A DNA stretch of 37,248 nucleotides from Ilumatobacter nonamiensis YM16-303 (GTDB lineage Bacteria > Actinomycetota > Acidimicrobiia > Acidimicrobiales > Ilumatobacteraceae), in assembly GCF_000350145.1 (NCBI RefSeq), contig NZ_BAOL01000101.1, positions 1 through 37,248 of the forward strand, given 5' to 3'. The notes under the pieces were generated by a model. That model saw only the letters and a list, made by a program, of their open reading frames with translations. It was not told where the DNA came from and ran no database searches. Position 1 is the stretch's first letter. Each line of letters opens with the position of its first letter. The translations under genes were made by a program, and so were the position numbers. This document shows positions 1 through 6,627 of the stretch, one piece after another.

Positions 1-702
1 GAGATGTTCGACGTGATGGTCGATCGGCTCGAAACCGTCGAGCAGGAGCGCTCGCTCATGCTCTCGTCGATCTCGCACGACCTGCGCACTCCGCTCGCTG
101 CGCTGCGAGCGGCGGTCGAGGCGATCCGCGATGGGGTCGCGCCGGATCCCGACATGTACCTGGTGGGGATGGAACGTCAGGTACGTGCCCTGTCCGCGCT
201 CGTCGACGATCTGCAGTTGCACAGCCGGATCGTGAGCGGCACCTTCGAGCTCAACCGGACCTGGCTCGATCTGACCGAGCTGGCCGACGAGGCGATGGAG
301 ACCGTGCGCCCACTCGCCGAGCAGCGCACGGTGAAACTGCTGCTCGAGGCCGACGAGCGGGTGATGCTCGACGCCGACGGCTCACAGCTCGCGCGGGTCG
401 TGCGCAACCTGCTCGACAACGCGATCCGCCACGCACCCTCCGGCTCGGTCGTGCTGGTCCAGATCGGGCGCTCCGACGGGTCGGCGGTGCTCCGGGTGAT
501 CGACGAGGGTGCCGGCTTCCCGGCGGAGTTCCGTGACCGTGCGTTCGAGCCGTTCACGCGAGTCGACGAGGCGCGGGACCTCCGAACGGGCACCGCCGGT
601 CTCGGACTGTCGATCGCCAAGGGAATCGTGACCGCCCATTCCGGCACGGTCGGTCTCGTCGACGGCCCCGGCGGCATCGTCGAGATCCGCCTTCCACTCT
701 GA
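1..702 (+). CDS. Sensor histidine kinase, C-terminal part (5' end outside window)
   Basis: This is the cytoplasmic kinase core of a membrane two-component sensor. The reading frame is open to base 1, and the first residues look like the end of a HAMP linker, so the gene is cut by the window edge. The dimerisation/phosphoacceptor motif SISHDLRTPL is present, with the phospho-accepting His at about residue 25 from base 4. Next come the ATP-binding N box (LLDNAIRHAP), the G1 box (DEGAGF) and the G2 box (GTAGLGLSIAKGI). All key catalytic features are intact. The cognate response regulator is probably upstream, outside the window. The stop lies 7 bp from the stop of a convergent gene. The sensed signal cannot be told because the input domain is missing. 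Confidence 0.93.
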   Translation, partial: EMFDVMVDRLETVEQERSLMLSSISHDLRTPLAALRAAVEAIRDGVAPDPDMYLVGMERQVRALSALVDDLQLHSRIVSGTFELNRTWLDLTELADEAMETVRPLAEQRTVKLLLEADERVMLDADGSQLARVVRNLLDNAIRHAPSGSVVLVQIGRSDGSAVLRVIDEGAGFPAEFRDRAFEPFTRVDEARDLRTGTAGLGLSIAKGIVTAHSGTVGLVDGPGGIVEIRLPL

Positions 703-709
703 CCGCATG

Positions 710-1327
710 TCAGCCGGGGTCTGACCCCCGTCGATATGCGATCGCGGCGGCCGCGAGGCCGTCGATCAGCGACTCGGTGTGCGGTGTGAGCTCGGGCCCT
801 TCCCAATCCCACCACAGCGGGCTCGTGCCCCGTACCCGTGGTGGGAGTTCGATCTGGACGCCGCCGTGTCTCGGCACGTTGACGGGGTTCAGGTCGTGGA
901 GACCGCGCAGCTGCTTGGGGATCGAATCGAGCTCGGTGACGACGTCGTATGCCGGAAGGTGTCGGCGCAGCGTCACACCGACGTGTTCGGCGAAACCGCG
1001 GTTCTGGCCTCCGAGGAGCAGCGACCCGAACATGCCCCGTCGTCCGAACCCGTGGATCGTCACGACGATGTCCACGTGATCGAGGAACTCGGCGAGCGCA
1101 GCGGACTCCCCGGGCACGACGGTCGTGGACGGAAAGTGCGCACGCATGCCGGCGGGTTGGAGAACGGCGTAGAGCGATGCATCGGCAGCGTCGGCCGCCC
1201 GCCTCGCGATCACGTCGGTCATCAGCTCGAGATCACCGCCGTGGTACGCCATGAATCCGACGGGTCCGCGCAACTCGCAGACTTCCTCCACTCCGGGCCT
1301 GCCCAGCACCGTTGCGAAGTCGCCCAT
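710..1327 (-). CDS. Poly-gamma-glutamate hydrolase family protein (PF05908-like)
   Basis: About 205 aa and predicted cytoplasmic, with no signal peptide. Motifs of the phage-type poly-gamma-glutamate hydrolase family (DUF867/YjqB, a zinc carboxypeptidase-like fold) are visible: FMAYHGGDLE near the N-terminus, HVDIVVTIHGFG in the middle, and LLGGQNR. The His/Glu of HGGDLE and the His of IHGFG are the likely metal ligands by analogy with the family. The start at 1327 (MGDFATVL) is preferred: a CATGAT hexamer lies 7 nt upstream, and the longer frame runs back into a repeat at 1384-1438. In-frame ATGs at 1336 and 1339 remain possible. The gene diverges from orn. A role in breaking gamma-glutamyl polymers is inferred from family only. 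Confidence 0.78.
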   Translation of the reverse strand: MGDFATVLGRPGVEEVCELRGPVGFMAYHGGDLELMTDVIARRAADAADASLYAVLQPAGMRAHFPSTTVVPGESAALAEFLDHVDIVVTIHGFGRRGMFGSLLLGGQNRGFAEHVGVTLRRHLPAYDVVTELDSIPKQLRGLHDLNPVNVPRHGGVQIELPPRVRGTSPLWWDWEGPELTPHTESLIDGLAAAAIAYRRGSDPG

Positions 1328-1383
1328 GCCCGCCATCATGCATCGTGTCGACCGACGCCGTCGCCCCGAGCCCGCACACCTGT

Positions 1384-1438
1384 GCCAAACGGTGTCTGAC
1401 ACGGGATGGGCCAAACGGTGTCTGACACGGGATGGGCC
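1384..1438. repeat. Tandem 26-bp repeat with GTGTCTGACAC core
   Basis: Two exact head-to-tail copies of a 26-bp unit (1384-1409 and 1410-1435) plus three bases of a third. Each unit contains the near-palindrome GTGTCTGACAC. The same core, with matching flanks (GTGCCA before and GATGG after), forms the perfect palindrome at 37216-37248. The repeat ends one base before the -10 hexamer of orn, so it makes up that promoter's upstream region. Confidence 0.9.
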
Positions 1439-1439
1439 G

Positions 1440-1445
1440 TACGAT
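1440..1445 (+). promoter_or_regulatory. Leaderless -10 hexamer of orn
   Basis: TACGAT followed by 7 nt and then ATG at 1453. No Shine-Dalgarno site is present. This supports 1453 as the start. Confidence 0.6.
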
Positions 1446-1452
1446 GCAATCG

Positions 1453-2037
1453 ATGCTCGTCTGGATGGACCTCGAAATGACCGGCCTGGATCACACGTCG
1501 GACGTGATCGTCGAGATCGCCACGCTGGTCACCGACGACGAGTTGAACATCGTCGCCGAGGGTCCCGACCTCGTGGTCACGGCGAGCGAGGACGAACTTG
1601 CGGCCATGGATCCGTTCGTCGTCGCGATGCACACGAAGTCGGGGTTGCTCGATCAGATCAAGGCGTCGACGATCACCCTCGCGGAGGCGGGCGAGCAGAC
1701 GCTCGCATTCATCCGCCAACACGTTCCCGAGGAACGGAGTGTTCCGCTCTGCGGCAACTCGATCGGGACCGACCGGCGGTTCCTCGCTGCATACCTGCCC
1801 GAGATCGAGGAGTACCTGCACTACCGCTCGATCGACGTGTCGAGCGTCAAGGAGCTCGTCAAGCGCTGGTACCCGGATCTCGACGCGAGCCGGCCGCGCG
1901 GCCAGGGAAGTCATCGGGCCCTCGACGACATCCGCGAATCGGTGAAGGAACTCGCGTACTACCGCGAGCACGTGTTCGTGCCCGTCGGCGAAGTCGAGGA
2001 CGCTGTCGACGCGAACGCCTCGGACGACGACGAGTAA
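1453..2037 (+). CDS. orn: Oligoribonuclease (3'-5' exoribonuclease)
   Basis: Degrades 2- to 5-nt RNA fragments and linear dinucleotides such as pGpG to mononucleotides in the cytosol. About 194 aa, the normal family length. DEDDh exonuclease motifs are all visible: Exo I DLEMTGLD directly after the start, Exo II CGNSIGTDRRFL, and Exo III SHRALDDIRES with the catalytic His. YRSIDVSSVKEL is also typical. In-frame ATGs occur at 1432, 1444 and 1453. The first lies inside the tandem repeat. The last is preceded at the right distance by TACGAT and gives the usual MLVWMDLEMTGL N-terminus. The C-terminus has an acidic tail. The gene appears monocistronic, diverging from the hydrolase on its left. Confidence 0.96.
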   Translation: MLVWMDLEMTGLDHTSDVIVEIATLVTDDELNIVAEGPDLVVTASEDELAAMDPFVVAMHTKSGLLDQIKASTITLAEAGEQTLAFIRQHVPEERSVPLCGNSIGTDRRFLAAYLPEIEEYLHYRSIDVSSVKELVKRWYPDLDASRPRGQGSHRALDDIRESVKELAYYREHVFVPVGEVEDAVDANASDDDE

Positions 2038-2104
2038 TTCCCGTCATCGCTGCGAGTCCGATGGGTACGTTCGGCGCGGCGGCGTCCGAGCTCGAATGAG
2101 GTTC

Positions 2105-2129
2105 CGGGCTCGGGCGCCGCACGAGCCCG
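2105..2129. other. GC-rich hairpin after orn
   Basis: A perfect 8-bp stem, CGGGCTCG (2105-2112) with CGAGCCCG (2122-2129), and a 9-nt loop. There is no T-run, so it is at best a weak terminator of orn. It sits 28 bp before the next gene. Confidence 0.35.
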
Positions 2130-2145
2130 CCATGACGGCATCCGA

Positions 2146-2151
2146 TACGTT
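2146..2151 (+). promoter_or_regulatory. Leaderless -10 hexamer of the quinone oxidoreductase gene
   Basis: TACGTT, 6 nt, then ATG at 2158, with no Shine-Dalgarno site. Confidence 0.6.
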
Positions 2152-2157
2152 GCGATC

Positions 2158-3132
2158 ATGCGCGCAGTTGTTCTCCGTGACCATGGCGGCCCCGAGGTCT
2201 TGACGATCGAGGAGGTCGACGACCTCGCCCCGGGACCCGACCAGATCCTCGTGTCCGTGGCCCACACCGCCCTGAACCGGGCGGACACGTTGCAGCGTCA
2301 AGGCGGGTATCCCGATCCGCGGAACCGTGACATCGAGATTCCGGGCCTCGAGTACGCCGGAACGGTCTCGGCGATCGGCTCCGACGTGGTCGAGTGGCAG
2401 GTCGGCGACGAGGTGATGGGCATCGAGAGTGGCGGGTGCTACGCCGAGCAGGTCGTGACGCACGCTCGCCACGCATTGCGGGTGCCCGACTCGGTCGAAC
2501 TCCGCGACGCCGCGGCGATCCCCGAGGTGTTCCTCACAGCGTGGGATGCGCTGGTCGTGCAGGGCGGGCTGACGAGTGGTCGCTGGGCGCTCGTGCACGC
2601 CGGGGCTTCCGGCGTCGGGACCGCGGGGATCCAGATCGCGAAGGCGATCGGAGCGCGCATCGCCGTGACGTGTTCGGCGGGCAAGGCGGAAGCGTGCCGG
2701 GAGCTCGGAGCTGATCTCGTGCTCGAGCGCAGCCCGGCCGACTGGTTGGGCGAACTGCAGGCGGCGGTCCCGGACGGTGTCGACACGATTCTCGATGTGG
2801 TCGGGGGCGACGAGGCCGACCGCAACTTCCGAGCGATCGCGACCGACGGGACGATCGTTCAGGTCGGTTTGATGGGTGGCGGCAAGACGCCGATCAACAT
2901 GGGACTGCTGCTCATGAAGCGAATCACCTGGATCGGCACGACGCTGCGCTCACGTCCGCTCGAACGCAAACTCGCCCTGTGTCAGCGGTTCACGAGCGAG
3001 ATCGTGCCGCTGTTCGAGTCCGGGGCGCTGACGCCCGTGATCGACTCGCGCTACCCGTTCGACGAGATCGCCGATGCGCATCGGCACATGGAGTCGAACG
3101 CGAACATCGGCAAGATCCTCATCGATCTCTGA
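2158..3132 (+). CDS. NAD(P)H:quinone oxidoreductase, PIG3-like (zinc-free MDR family)
   Basis: 324 aa, a medium-chain dehydrogenase/reductase of the quinone oxidoreductase branch that uses NADPH to reduce quinones in the cytosol. The N-terminal GroES-like domain carries LNRADTLQRQGGYP and PGLEYAG, typical of the PIG3/TP53I3 type. The Rossmann domain has VHAGASGVGTAGIQIAKAIGA (about residues 145-165) as nucleotide-binding loop, followed by DVVGGDEAD. Cysteines for structural or catalytic zinc are missing, as expected for this branch. The C-terminus (HRHMESNANIGKILIDL) is family-typical. It ends 7 bp from the stop of the convergent CopC-like gene. The natural substrate is unknown. Confidence 0.9.
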   Translation: MRAVVLRDHGGPEVLTIEEVDDLAPGPDQILVSVAHTALNRADTLQRQGGYPDPRNRDIEIPGLEYAGTVSAIGSDVVEWQVGDEVMGIESGGCYAEQVVTHARHALRVPDSVELRDAAAIPEVFLTAWDALVVQGGLTSGRWALVHAGASGVGTAGIQIAKAIGARIAVTCSAGKAEACRELGADLVLERSPADWLGELQAAVPDGVDTILDVVGGDEADRNFRAIATDGTIVQVGLMGGGKTPINMGLLLMKRITWIGTTLRSRPLERKLALCQRFTSEIVPLFESGALTPVIDSRYPFDEIADAHRHMESNANIGKILIDL

Positions 3133-3139
3133 TCGCGGA

Positions 3140-3703
3140 TCACGCCGCAGCGGGGGCGTCGGGGTCCGCGTCCGGTTCGTCGGGAGCGAGCATGCGTCGG
3201 TAGCTGAACCAACCGCCGACCGCGAGCACGACGACCGCCCCGGCGATGAACGGGATCACCGGGAAAGCGTCCGAGCCGCCGGAACTGGGCTCGCCGTAGG
3301 TGAACGACACGGCGCCGGCGATCACATGTCCGTCGATGGGAACGGGGGCGAGGTACTGAACGAAGTACGTGCCTTCGCGCTCGACCTCGTCGAAGTCGAG
3401 TCGGGCGGTGGTGTCGCCCGTGCGCACGGTCGTGCCACCGATGTCCTCGAACTCGTTGTCGCCGAGGTCGTACGTGAGGAACATCGCGACGTCGTCGCTG
3501 ATCACTTCGCCGAAGTCGATCTCGACGGTGGAGATCGGTTCGTCGAGCGTGGACCGTGACTCGGGAGTCGAGCCCGCGATGTCGTCGTGAGCGGCCGCAG
3601 GTGCGGACCCCGCGAGCAGGGCACCGAGCGACACCGCGCCGACGGCGAGCAACCGCCGAACCCGTGCGCGTCGTGTGCTCACCGTGCCGTCCATGGCATC
3701 CAT
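3140..3703 (-). CDS. CopC-domain copper-binding-like exported protein with C-terminal membrane anchor
   Basis: 187 aa. A signal peptide ends at APAAAHDD, leaving a mature N-terminus that begins with His, as in CopC/YcnJ proteins where that His helps bind Cu(II). The CopC beta-sandwich follows: STPESRSTLDEPISTVEIDFGE, DFDEVEREGTYFVQY and PIDGHVIAGAVSFTYG, where the DGH histidine is a likely second ligand. A single C-terminal helix (IPFIAGAVVVLAVGGW) and an acidic Asp/Pro/Ala tail complete it. It starts 4 bp after the stop of the glycosyltransferase on the same strand, so the two are probably cotranscribed. No CopD partner is visible. Copper binding is inferred from the family. Confidence 0.82.
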   Translation of the reverse strand: MDAMDGTVSTRRARVRRLLAVGAVSLGALLAGSAPAAAHDDIAGSTPESRSTLDEPISTVEIDFGEVISDDVAMFLTYDLGDNEFEDIGGTTVRTGDTTARLDFDEVEREGTYFVQYLAPVPIDGHVIAGAVSFTYGEPSSGGSDAFPVIPFIAGAVVVLAVGGWFSYRRMLAPDEPDADPDAPAAA

Positions 3704-3707
3704 TCAA

Positions 3708-4781
3708 TCAGCGCCCTCGGGGGTCGACATGACGACCCTTCCACGTCACAGCTCTTCCGGTCAGCAGCGTGATCGCACTCCGCACGACGATCGCCACGAA
3801 GACGACCACGAGAAGCGGGAAGAGCAGCGCGGCGAGCAGGCGGGTCGTGCCGGCGCGCCGACCCAGGATCCAGATCTGCAGCGCGATCAGCGGATACGCC
3901 CACGGGATCGCGATCCATCCTCCCGCGACCGAACAGAGCCATCCCGCCGTGGCGAGCGTGAGCCACCAGCGCGTCGATCGGGCGCCGTCGGCGAAGCTGC
4001 GCGTCCACCCGCGCACCAATTCGGCCATGCCGCTCGGGTACATGCGGAACGTGGTGGAGTCCGGAGCGCCGACGAACAGACGGGACCTCCCGATCGTGCG
4101 GGCGAGCGCGATGTCCTCGGTGTGTTTCGCACGGACATCCGGATGAGCATGGCCGCCGACCCGGTCGTACGTGGATCGTGCGACGGCGAGCACGGGCCCG
4201 AACGCCACGTTTGCCGCGGTCCGATGAGCGAACGGGGTGAACGCACCACACCCCATCAGGGCGGTGACGTTGCACAACAGGCTCGCCTGTTCTCCTGGCG
4301 TGTCCATCCGGTGCCAGGGCTGAACCGAGATCACGGTGTCGGGAGCGTCGGTCACCTGTGCCGCGAGGTCGTCGAGCAGGGTCGGCCCGGGGCGGACATC
4401 GGCATCGAGGAAGACGAGGATGTCCCCGGTGCTGGCCTGGGCCCCGGCGAAGCAGGCGTTCGGCTTGCCGAGCCAGCCATCCTGAAGCGGAGCCGCGGTG
4501 ATGACCTCGGCGCCGTGTTCGCGGGCGATCGCCGCGGTGCCATCGGTCGAGTGATCGTCGACGACGATGATCCGGTCCCCTCGTCGGCGTTGATCCACCA
4601 ACGGCTGCAGCAGATGGGAGAGTGCGTGGGCCTCGTTGCGAGCGGGAATCACGACGGTGACCGCGGTGCGCTCGGTCGTGATCGTCGGCGGCAACGACCG
4701 AGCGTTCCAGAGCAGGAACCACCCGATCGACCATCCGATCGCGAAGAGCGAGATGTCGACGACGGCGGGGTCGTTCGGCAT
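3708..4781 (-). CDS. Membrane glycosyltransferase family 2 (CrtQ-like)
   Basis: About 357 aa. One N-terminal hydrophobic segment (ISLFAIGWSIGWFLLW) precedes a GT-A domain: VTVVIPARNEA, IIVVDDHSTDGT, the DxD-type metal site FLDADVRPG, and a later ED within HTEDIALAR as likely catalytic region. C-terminal transmembrane helices follow at about residues 270-345. The order matches glycosyltransferases of the 4,4'-diaponeurosporenoate/carotenoid or lipid-linked type; the acceptor is unknown. The open frame extends far upstream to 5804, but that extension is antisense to the whiB leader and gene. Two adjacent ATGs (4784, 4781) fit the N-terminus, and CAGAGT lies 6 nt before 4781. It is followed by the CopC-like gene after 4 bp. 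Confidence 0.85.
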   Translation of the reverse strand: MPNDPAVVDISLFAIGWSIGWFLLWNARSLPPTITTERTAVTVVIPARNEAHALSHLLQPLVDQRRRGDRIIVVDDHSTDGTAAIAREHGAEVITAAPLQDGWLGKPNACFAGAQASTGDILVFLDADVRPGPTLLDDLAAQVTDAPDTVISVQPWHRMDTPGEQASLLCNVTALMGCGAFTPFAHRTAANVAFGPVLAVARSTYDRVGGHAHPDVRAKHTEDIALARTIGRSRLFVGAPDSTTFRMYPSGMAELVRGWTRSFADGARSTRWWLTLATAGWLCSVAGGWIAIPWAYPLIALQIWILGRRAGTTRLLAALLFPLLVVVFVAIVVRSAITLLTGRAVTWKGRHVDPRGR

Positions 4782-4853
4782 CATCCCACTCTGACACGCG
4801 TTGCCCATACGCGGGTCTTTCGCGAGAAATCTTCGGCAGTGGCGGAAACCTCC

Positions 4854-4883
4854 TTGACCTCGGTCGTCCGTACGTGGTTGTCT
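4854..4883 (+). promoter_or_regulatory. Candidate promoter of the whiB leader transcript
   Basis: TTGACC (4854-4859), an 18-bp spacer, then TTGTCT (4878-4883). This would give a 5' leader of more than 500 nt before the WhiB coding region. The -10 match is only fair. Confidence 0.35.
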
Positions 4884-4942
4884 GACTCCAGTGCCAACGA
4901 GGCGCGCAAGTACGAATTGACCCGACCGAAGGAGGCAGACCG

Positions 4943-5197
4943 ATGACGACGACGCTGATCGCCCGCTCGCTGTTCGGTCGCGCCCGGACGGATCTGCCCA
5001 TGTCGACGATGCCCGCGCACGCTTGTGCATCGGTTCACGTCCCGGCATCCGCACCGTCCATGTCCGTGTCCCCGGCCGCCGTCGCAACCACCACCGAGAT
5101 GAATCTGTGGCTTGGTGGCGACGTGCAGGGTTCGGGTTTCGGCTCGAAGTACGCCACCAAGCGAATTGCACCCCGGCGCCTCGAAGGAATGACGTAG
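4943..5197 (+). CDS. Leader ORF (84 aa) upstream of the WhiB7-type gene
   Basis: An 84-codon ORF with the best Shine-Dalgarno site in this region: AAGGAGG at 4929-4935, 7 nt before ATG. The product is Ser/Thr/Ala-rich, resembles no family I know, and has no clear domain. Codon third positions are GC-biased in the first half, which supports translation. It ends in TAG at 5195-5197, 29 bp before a perfect terminator hairpin. Its last codons contain the 5' arm of a competing helix. That arrangement fits a regulatory uORF whose translation controls termination, as described for mycobacterial whiB7 and Streptomyces wblC leaders. The peptide itself may have no function. Confidence 0.65.
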   Translation: MTTTLIARSLFGRARTDLPMSTMPAHACASVHVPASAPSMSVSPAAVATTTEMNLWLGGDVQGSGFGSKYATKRIAPRRLEGMT

Positions 5198-5232
5198 CAC
5201 ACGCAACGTCATCACCTCCTCCGAGGCCGCCG
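5174..5232 (+). promoter_or_regulatory. Candidate antiterminator helix in the whiB leader
   Basis: CGGCGCCTCG (5174-5183, inside the last leader-ORF codons) can pair with CGAGGCCGCCG (5222-5232) with one bulged C. The second arm overlaps the first six bases of the terminator stem, so the two structures exclude each other. A ribosome finishing the ORF would cover the first arm and favour termination. A small extra stem, ATGACGT (5189-5195) with ACGTCAT (5206-5212), could also form around the stop codon. Confidence 0.5.
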
Positions 5233-5264
5233 GGTTCATCAGAACCCGGCGGTTTCGTCGTTTT
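5227..5264 (+). terminator. Intrinsic terminator/attenuator before the WhiB7-type gene
   Basis: A perfect 11-bp stem, CCGCCGGGTTC (5227-5237) with GAACCCGGCGG (5242-5252), a 4-nt loop ATCA, and then TTTCGTCGTTTT. It is the strongest Rho-independent terminator in the window, and it lies between the leader ORF and whiB on the same strand. Confidence 0.88.
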
Positions 5265-5429
5265 CGGCCCCATTTCTCCCACCACTCTCGACCCACACAG
5301 AAAGCACCACCGATGAAAGCCACGTTCAGCACCCCGGCCAACGGAATCAGCACCGTTGCGCGGTCCATTCCCTCGCCCGCAAGCACCCCCACCGATCCCA
5401 CTGCAACTCCCGACCTGAAGGACACTTCC

Positions 5430-5858
5430 GTGAACACCCTCGACATCCCCAGCCTCGACCTGATCGCCCGTGAGGCCGAGCTCACCGAGCGTGAGCCGCT
5501 CGCCCCTGACAGTCCGAGACCGCCCGGCAGTGACGGACTCGTCGACCTCGACGAGTCGCTCGCAGCGCGGGCGCCGATCGCCCGCTGTGCGGACGGGAAC
5601 GGCACCCTGACCGGGCTGTTCTTCTCCGACAACGTGGTCGACATCGCCCGGGCGAAGGCGATGTGCGCCCTGTGCCCGTTGCGCTTCGAGTGCCTCGAAG
5701 GCGCGCTCGAACGTGAGGAGCCGTGGGGCGTCTGGGGCGGCGAACTGCTGTCGGGTGGACGCATCGTCGCCAACAAGCGCCCGTGCGGCCGCCCGCCGAA
5801 GCACCCGCGGCCCGAGGTCGTCTACGACGAGATGGGCCCCGTGGGAGTCGTGGCGTAG
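5430..5858 (+). CDS. whiB7: WhiB7/WblC-type iron-sulfur transcription factor
   Basis: A WhiB-family [4Fe-4S] protein that works with the housekeeping sigma factor; the WhiB7 type activates intrinsic antibiotic-resistance genes. With this GTG start it is 142 aa. The four cluster cysteines have CX25CX2CX5C spacing (RCADG..., MCALCPLRFEC). EPWGVWGGE is the family turn, followed closely by KRPCGRPPK, an AT-hook-like tail that marks the WhiB7 branch (mycobacterial form KRPRGRPRK). The AT-hook's first Arg is Cys here. An in-frame ATG at 5313 would add 39 Ser/Thr/Pro-rich residues, but GTG 5430 has GAAGGA 7 nt upstream while the ATG has a poor site, and third-position GC is lower in that stretch. 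Expression is probably controlled by the attenuator at 5227-5264. Confidence 0.85.
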   Translation: MNTLDIPSLDLIAREAELTEREPLAPDSPRPPGSDGLVDLDESLAARAPIARCADGNGTLTGLFFSDNVVDIARAKAMCALCPLRFECLEGALEREEPWGVWGGELLSGGRIVANKRPCGRPPKHPRPEVVYDEMGPVGVVA

Positions 5859-5889
5859 CGGCGACGTGCGGGTTCGGCTGAGCCGCTGA

Positions 5890-5932
5890 CCGGTGAGATG
5901 TGGGCGTACCCCCTGCGCTCACATCTCACCGG
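5890..5932. terminator. Long hairpin after the WhiB7-type gene
   Basis: CCGGTGAGATGTG (5890-5902) pairs perfectly with CACATCTCACCGG (5920-5932), and four more pairs (one G-U) can form inside, leaving a 9-nt loop. No T-run follows, so it may act as an RNA-stabilising 3' hairpin or a weak terminator. A 13-bp palindrome, CGTTCCGGGAACG, follows at 5946-5958 and could be an operator for the next gene. Confidence 0.5.
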
Positions 5933-5996
5933 AGGGTGGAATCTTCGTTCCGGGAACGTTCAGGGGGTTGCGAGCGACCTGAACGGATGTGGTCAT

Positions 5997-6002
5997 TAGC
6001 CT
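5997..6002 (+). promoter_or_regulatory. Leaderless -10 hexamer of the TlpA-like gene
   Basis: TAGCCT, 7 nt, then GTG at 6010. This favours 6010 over the upstream in-frame GTG at 5989. Confidence 0.55.
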
Positions 6003-6009
6003 GCGGAAC

Positions 6010-6627
6010 GTGAAGATCGAACGACCCCGACTGCTCGTCGGCTCGCTCCTGGCGGCGGTCCTGGTGATCGGCGGATTCGTCGTGTGGCAGCTGTCGGCCG
6101 ATTCCGAGGCCGGTGACGACGGCGTCGACGCGGTGCTCGAGGATCCGCAGGATCGGGCGCTCCCCGACGACGAGTTCGCAATCGATCCGGTGCCCGATCT
6201 CGACGGCGACGCGTTTCCCGAGGCGACCCTGCTCGACGCCGCCGGAAACGAAGTGTCGAGTACGTCGTGGCTCGGCGACACGCCACTCGTCATCAACTTC
6301 TGGTTCAGTACGTGCATCCCGTGCGAGCGAGAACTCGCGGACTTCGCGGAGGTCGACGCCGAGACGGGTGAGGAGGTTCGTTTCATCGGCGTGAACCCGC
6401 TGGACACCGTGCCCGTCATGGAGCGATTCGCCGGCGAGCGCGGCGTGGAGTACGACCTCATGCGCGACGAATGGGTCGAGCTGCAAACGGGCCTCGGCGT
6501 GGCCGCGTTCCCGTACACGGTGTTCGTCACGTCGGAGGGCGAGATCGTCGGGCAGACGGGCGTTCTCGACGCCGATGGTCTCCGCACGGAAGTCGATGCG
6601 CTGCTCGAAGCGGAGAACCGGGCATGA
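6010..6627 (+). CDS. TlpA/ResA-like membrane-anchored thiol-disulfide oxidoreductase
   Basis: About 205 aa. An N-terminal signal-anchor (LLVGSLLAAVLVIGGFVVW) is followed by an acidic linker and a thioredoxin-like domain facing outside the membrane. The active site reads FWFSTCIPCEREL, so the usual WxxC Trp position is Ser, but both cysteines of the CxPC motif are present. The cis-Pro loop is visible as AAFPYTVFV. Proteins of this type reduce apocytochrome c haem-site cysteines or other exported thiols. It overlaps ccdA by 4 bp (ATGA), so the pair forms a translationally coupled electron-relay operon: CcdA passes reducing power across the membrane and this protein uses it. Confidence 0.88.
   Translation: MKIERPRLLVGSLLAAVLVIGGFVVWQLSADSEAGDDGVDAVLEDPQDRALPDDEFAIDPVPDLDGDAFPEATLLDAAGNEVSSTSWLGDTPLVINFWFSTCIPCERELADFAEVDAETGEEVRFIGVNPLDTVPVMERFAGERGVEYDLMRDEWVELQTGLGVAAFPYTVFVTSEGEIVGQTGVLDADGLRTEVDALLEAENRA

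Noticed and set aside
1251-2099. Plus-strand frame overlapping orn in another phase
   Set aside because: The translation is low-complexity Arg/Gly/Asp; orn occupies the same DNA with every DEDDh motif.
4785-5804. N-terminal extension of the glycosyltransferase frame on the minus strand (open to 5804)
   Set aside because: It is antisense to the whiB leader and gene, lacks domain similarity, and the glycosyltransferase has a natural start with a membrane helix at 4781/4784.
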